A stretch of DNA of 64,000 bases from Stenotrophomonas sp. 169 (GTDB lineage Bacteria > Pseudomonadota > Gammaproteobacteria > Xanthomonadales > Xanthomonadaceae). The notes under the pieces were generated by a model, which saw only the letters and a program-made list of their open reading frames with translations, had not been told where the DNA came from and did not search any database. Location: NCBI RefSeq assembly GCF_014621775.1, contig NZ_CP061204.1, positions 950,501 to 1,014,500 on the forward strand, written 5' to 3'. This document shows positions 61,294-64,000 of this stretch, piece after piece. Positions within the stretch are counted from its first letter, which is position 1. Each line of letters begins with the position of its first letter. The translations under genes and the position numbers were made by a program.

Positions 61294-63714
61294 TCAGAAG
61301 ATATCGAACGCGGCGGCGTCGGCCTGCGGGGCATTGAGATTCAGGTCGTAGTCCTGCAGGCGATCCATGTCTTCGACCTTCACCCACTCGGTCGCCCCGT
61401 TGAGGCTGGCCTGGACCATCCCCGTCGGCGGTTCGTTCTGGGCGATGGGCGTGTCTTTCAATGCCGTGCGCATGTATTCGATCCAGATCGGCAGCGCCGC
61501 GCGTCCGCCGTATTCGCGGTAACCGAGTGAACGGAAGTCATCGCGACCCACCCACACCGTCGTGGCATACGGGCCACCGAAGCCGGAGAACCAGGCGTCG
61601 CGATGGTCGTTGGTCGAGCCCGTCTTGCCGCCTACGTCTTCGCGACCGAGAACCTTCGCCGCGGTGCCGGTACCGCGCTGGACCACGTCGCGCATCATCG
61701 ATACCAACTGGTACGCCGTGCGGGCGTCGATCGCGCGCGGCGCCGTGCGTGCGTCCGGATTGACCGGGGCCGGCGCTTCCGCGGCAGCCGGCGCTGTATC
61801 GGTACCGGCTGCCACCGGTGCCGCAGGGGCGCCGAAGTTGAACCCGTCCACGACCTGGCTGGCAGGCTGGCCGTTGCTGGTGCCCGCACACTCGCGGCAG
61901 GCCATCGCCGGGTTTTCCTTGAACACCTCCACGCCATCGCGGTCGGTGACGCGGTCGATCAGCCAGGTGTCCACGCGCGAGCCGCCGTTGGCGAACACCG
62001 CATAACCGCGGGCAACCGACAGCGGGGTCAACGATGCAGTACCGAGCGACATCGACAGATTGGGCGGCAGCTCTGCCTCGGCAAAGCCGAACTGGCTGAT
62101 GTATTTGCGGGCATAGTCCACGCCCATGCCGTCCAGCAGGCGCACCGAGACCAGGTTGCGCGACTGCACCAGCGCTTCGCGCAGGCGCATCGGGCCGCGG
62201 AAGCCGCCACCGTCGTTCTGCGGCGACCAGGTCTTGCCGCGGCGGTCGCGGAACACCACCGGGGCATCGAGCACGATCGACGCCGGGTTGTAGCCCTTGT
62301 CGAAGGCCGCCGCGTAGATGAAGGGCTTGAAGCTGGAGCCCGGCTGGCGGCGTGCCTGGGTGGCACGGTTGAACTTGTTGCCAGAGAAGCTGAAGCCGCC
62401 GACCAGGGCTTTCAGGGCCCCGCTGTTGGCATCCACCGACACCAGTGCGGACTGGCCGCGCGGGATCTGGTCAAGCAGCCACTGGCCTTCTTTCTCGCCC
62501 ACGCGCACGCGCACGATGTCGCCGCGCTTCACCAGCTTTGCGGGGGTCTTGTTGGTCCAGCGCGCCGCACCGGCGGGCAGGGTGACCTCGGTGCGGTTGG
62601 CCAGCAGCGCCGTGGCACTGCCATCGGCGGCCGTTGCGGTGATGAGCGCCGGCAGCAGCCCGGCCTGGGCGCTGATGCCGGACAGATGCGCTGCCAGGCT
62701 GGCGGCATCGTCAGCGGCGCCCAGCTCCACCTGCTTTTCCACGCCGTGCCAGCCGTGGCGGTGGTCATAAGCCAGCAGGCCATCGCGCACCGACAGGTTG
62801 GCAGCGGTCTGCAGTTCGGCGTTGATGGTGGTGGTCACGTGGTAGCCCTTGTTGACCACATCTCCGCCGAAGCGGGCGATCATCTCCTGGCGTACCAGCT
62901 CGGCCACGTAAGGCGCATCGACCTGCACCGGCGGCTCATGTGCCGTGGCATGCATCGGCACGGCCTTGGCCGCATCGGCCTCGGCCTGGGTGATGAAGCG
63001 CAGGTCGGCCATGCGCTGCAGCACATAGTTGTCGCGGCGCTGCTGCGCGCGCTCCGGGTTGGAGAGCGGGTTGCCCGACGAGGGGAACTTCGGGATGCCG
63101 GCCAGTGACGCCATCTCGTCCAGGTCCAGCTGGTCCAGCGACTTGCCGTAGTAGAACTGGCCTGCCGCCGCCACGCCGTAGGCCCGGTTGCCGAAGAAAC
63201 TCTTGTTCAGGTACAGCTCGAAAATCTCGTCCTTGCTGAGCTCGGACTCGATCTTACGCGCCAGCAGGATCTCGGCCAGCTTGCGCGTGTAGCTGTATTC
63301 GGAGCTCAGGAAGAACTGCCGCGCGACCTGCTGGGTGATCGTCGAGCCGCCCGGGACGCGGCGATCGCTGGTGGTGGCCAACAGCCAGACCGCGCGCGCG
63401 ATGCCCTTGTAGTCCACGCCGCCATGCTCGTAGAAGCGGGCATCTTCGGTCGCCAGGAACGCCTGCTTCAGGCGCTCGGGCACGTCCTTCATGGTGATCG
63501 GCGTGCGCCGGGTCTCCCCGAACACGGCCATCAGCTTGCCGTCGGCGGCGTACACATACATGGGCTCCTGCATTTCCACGTCGCGCAGGGTCTGCACGTC
63601 CGGAAGCTTGGAGGAAACAACGTAATAGAGGCCGCCAGCAGCGGCCGCCCCGATCAGCGCCAGGATCAGCGAAACGACCAGGATCCAGCGCAGCCAGCGG
63701 CGAAGGCGTGTCAT
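61294..63714 (-). CDS. mrcA: Penicillin-binding protein 1A (bifunctional)
   Basis: Polymerises and cross-links peptidoglycan. The 806-residue protein has one N-terminal membrane segment (about 10-30), a glycosyltransferase domain with catalytic Glu in [17 protein letters not shown], an OB-like insert, and a transpeptidase domain with SSFK (active serine, in [12 protein letters not shown]), an SxN-type motif (SRN in VQSRNLVSV) and GKTGSTND. It is divergent from pilM, the usual arrangement in pseudomonads and xanthomonads. A TATACT (63752-63757, minus strand) could be its -10 box. Confidence 0.96.
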   Translation of the reverse strand: MTRLRRWLRWILVVSLILALIGAAAAGGLYYVVSSKLPDVQTLRDVEMQEPMYVYAADGKLMAVFGETRRTPITMKDVPERLKQAFLATEDARFYEHGGVDYKGIARAVWLLATTSDRRVPGGSTITQQVARQFFLSSEYSYTRKLAEILLARKIESELSKDEIFELYLNKSFFGNRAYGVAAAGQFYYGKSLDQLDLDEMASLAGIPKFPSSGNPLSNPERAQQRRDNYVLQRMADLRFITQAEADAAKAVPMHATAHEPPVQVDAPYVAELVRQEMIARFGGDVVNKGYHVTTTINAELQTAANLSVRDGLLAYDHRHGWHGVEKQVELGAADDAASLAAHLSGISAQAGLLPALITATAADGSATALLANRTEVTLPAGAARWTNKTPAKLVKRGDIVRVRVGEKEGQWLLDQIPRGQSALVSVDANSGALKALVGGFSFSGNKFNRATQARRQPGSSFKPFIYAAAFDKGYNPASIVLDAPVVFRDRRGKTWSPQNDGGGFRGPMRLREALVQSRNLVSVRLLDGMGVDYARKYISQFGFAEAELPPNLSMSLGTASLTPLSVARGYAVFANGGSRVDTWLIDRVTDRDGVEVFKENPAMACRECAGTSNGQPASQVVDGFNFGAPAAPVAAGTDTAPAAAEAPAPVNPDARTAPRAIDARTAYQLVSMMRDVVQRGTGTAAKVLGREDVGGKTGSTNDHRDAWFSGFGGPYATTVWVGRDDFRSLGYREYGGRAALPIWIEYMRTALKDTPIAQNEPPTGMVQASLNGATEWVKVEDMDRLQDYDLNLNAPQADAAAFDIF

Positions 63715-63751
63715 CGGTGACAGATTCCGATTGCAGAATTCATGGCCGCAG

Positions 63752-63757
63752 AGTATA
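63752..63757 (-). promoter_or_regulatory. -10 box TATACT upstream of mrcA
   Basis: TATACT on the minus strand, about 38 bases before the mrcA ATG; no clear -35 box at 17 bases. Confidence 0.4.
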
Positions 63758-63932
63758 GATTACACAAGGGGCTGGCTGGGGTCGGTCCTGGGGAGTGCAA
63801 GGGGAAGCCGCGACGTTGTGTGACGTTCTGTGAAGACGACTTCACGGCACGTGGTTGCCATTTGCAAAAAAAACGTTATTAATGCGCGGGCGCAGCTGAT
63901 GCGTCCAAGTGCCCGTCGGCAGGGGAGAAACC

Positions 63933-64000
63933 GTGGGGCTCATCCCAAAAAGCCAGTCGCCGCTCATAGGCGTCGACATCAGTTCAACGGCAGTGAAACT
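63933..64000 (+). CDS. pilM: Type IV pilus assembly protein PilM, N-terminal fragment
   Basis: Only the first 22 codons are inside the window: a GTG start, then GLIPKSQSPLIGVDISSTAVK, which is the typical PilM opening with the actin-like phosphate-1 motif (GVDISST). AGGGGAG lies about 6 bases before the GTG. PilM is the cytoplasmic actin-like part of the type IV pilus inner-membrane platform; pilN, O, P and Q should follow beyond the window. The divergent mrcA supports the call. Confidence 0.9.
   Translation, partial: MGLIPKSQSPLIGVDISSTAVK

Noticed and set aside
61603..63108. 501-codon plus-strand frame opposite mrcA
   Set aside because: Antisense shadow of mrcA in GC-rich sequence.

Overview
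This 64 kb window is chromosomal DNA of high GC content from a member of the Xanthomonadaceae, most likely Stenotrophomonas. The gene set and order are gammaproteobacterial: TonB receptor, PPi-dependent phosphofructokinase next to a proton-pumping pyrophosphatase, azurin, yicC-gmk-rpoZ-spoT, and mrcA divergent from pilM. The gaps carry many short palindromes that begin with GTAG, like the SMAG elements described for Stenotrophomonas maltophilia. I saw no insertion sequence, prophage, CRISPR array or tRNA gene. A 6S RNA gene sits in its usual place between zapA and the 5-formyltetrahydrofolate cyclo-ligase gene.

Layout. 1-2.8 kb: end of a TonB-dependent receptor, a terminator, and a 92-bp tandem array of GTAG palindromes. 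2.8-11.5 kb: an HDOD protein with a degenerate receiver domain, then a pyrophosphate-centred neighbourhood (ppa, hppA, PPi-phosphofructokinase, adk) mixed with small secreted proteins, including a tandem pair of six-cysteine proteins; it ends in a 45-bp tandem repeat. 11.5-23.5 kb: mpl, a LON-domain protein, a DedA-PAP2-LssY-like fusion, a kinase-like protein, lipoproteins (two of them DUF3829-like paralogues), a voltage-gated potassium channel with a zinc-ribbon tail, an argD-type transaminase, a HAD hydrolase and azurin. 23.5-30 kb: hemL, thiE, rubredoxin, a SirB1-like protein, a DUF192 lipoprotein, rpiA, an EVE protein, the cyclo-ligase, 6S RNA, zapA and a coiled-coil partner. 30-39.9 kb: ygfB, pepP, a repeat-rich gap, pepQ, PilZ plus DUF1631, and a tightly overlapped hemW/rdgB/VOC/rph run.

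40-50 kb is a housekeeping block: yicC, gmk, rpoZ, spoT, ridA, recG, a nucleoside hydrolase, rpmE2 and gltA. 50-60.5 kb is the most accessory-looking part: a two-component system divergent from an outer-membrane barrel protein, an asparagine-synthetase-like enzyme whose glutaminase site is lost, and a four-gene CS1-type (alternate) chaperone-usher fimbria in the order major subunit, usher, tip protein, chaperone. 60.5-64 kb holds a conserved hypothetical gene, mrcA (PBP1a) and the first codons of pilM.

The most unusual signals are: (i) a three-copy intergenic element with a near-invariant 55-nt core; in two copies the core is enclosed by long self-complementary arms that differ in sequence between copies; (ii) a perfect 35-bp inverted repeat used as a bidirectional terminator, with a diverged relative behind zapA; (iii) conserved folds that have lost catalytic residues (pseudo-receiver, PAP2 without its motif-2 histidine, AsnB without its nucleophilic cysteine); (iv) candidate leaderless promoters.
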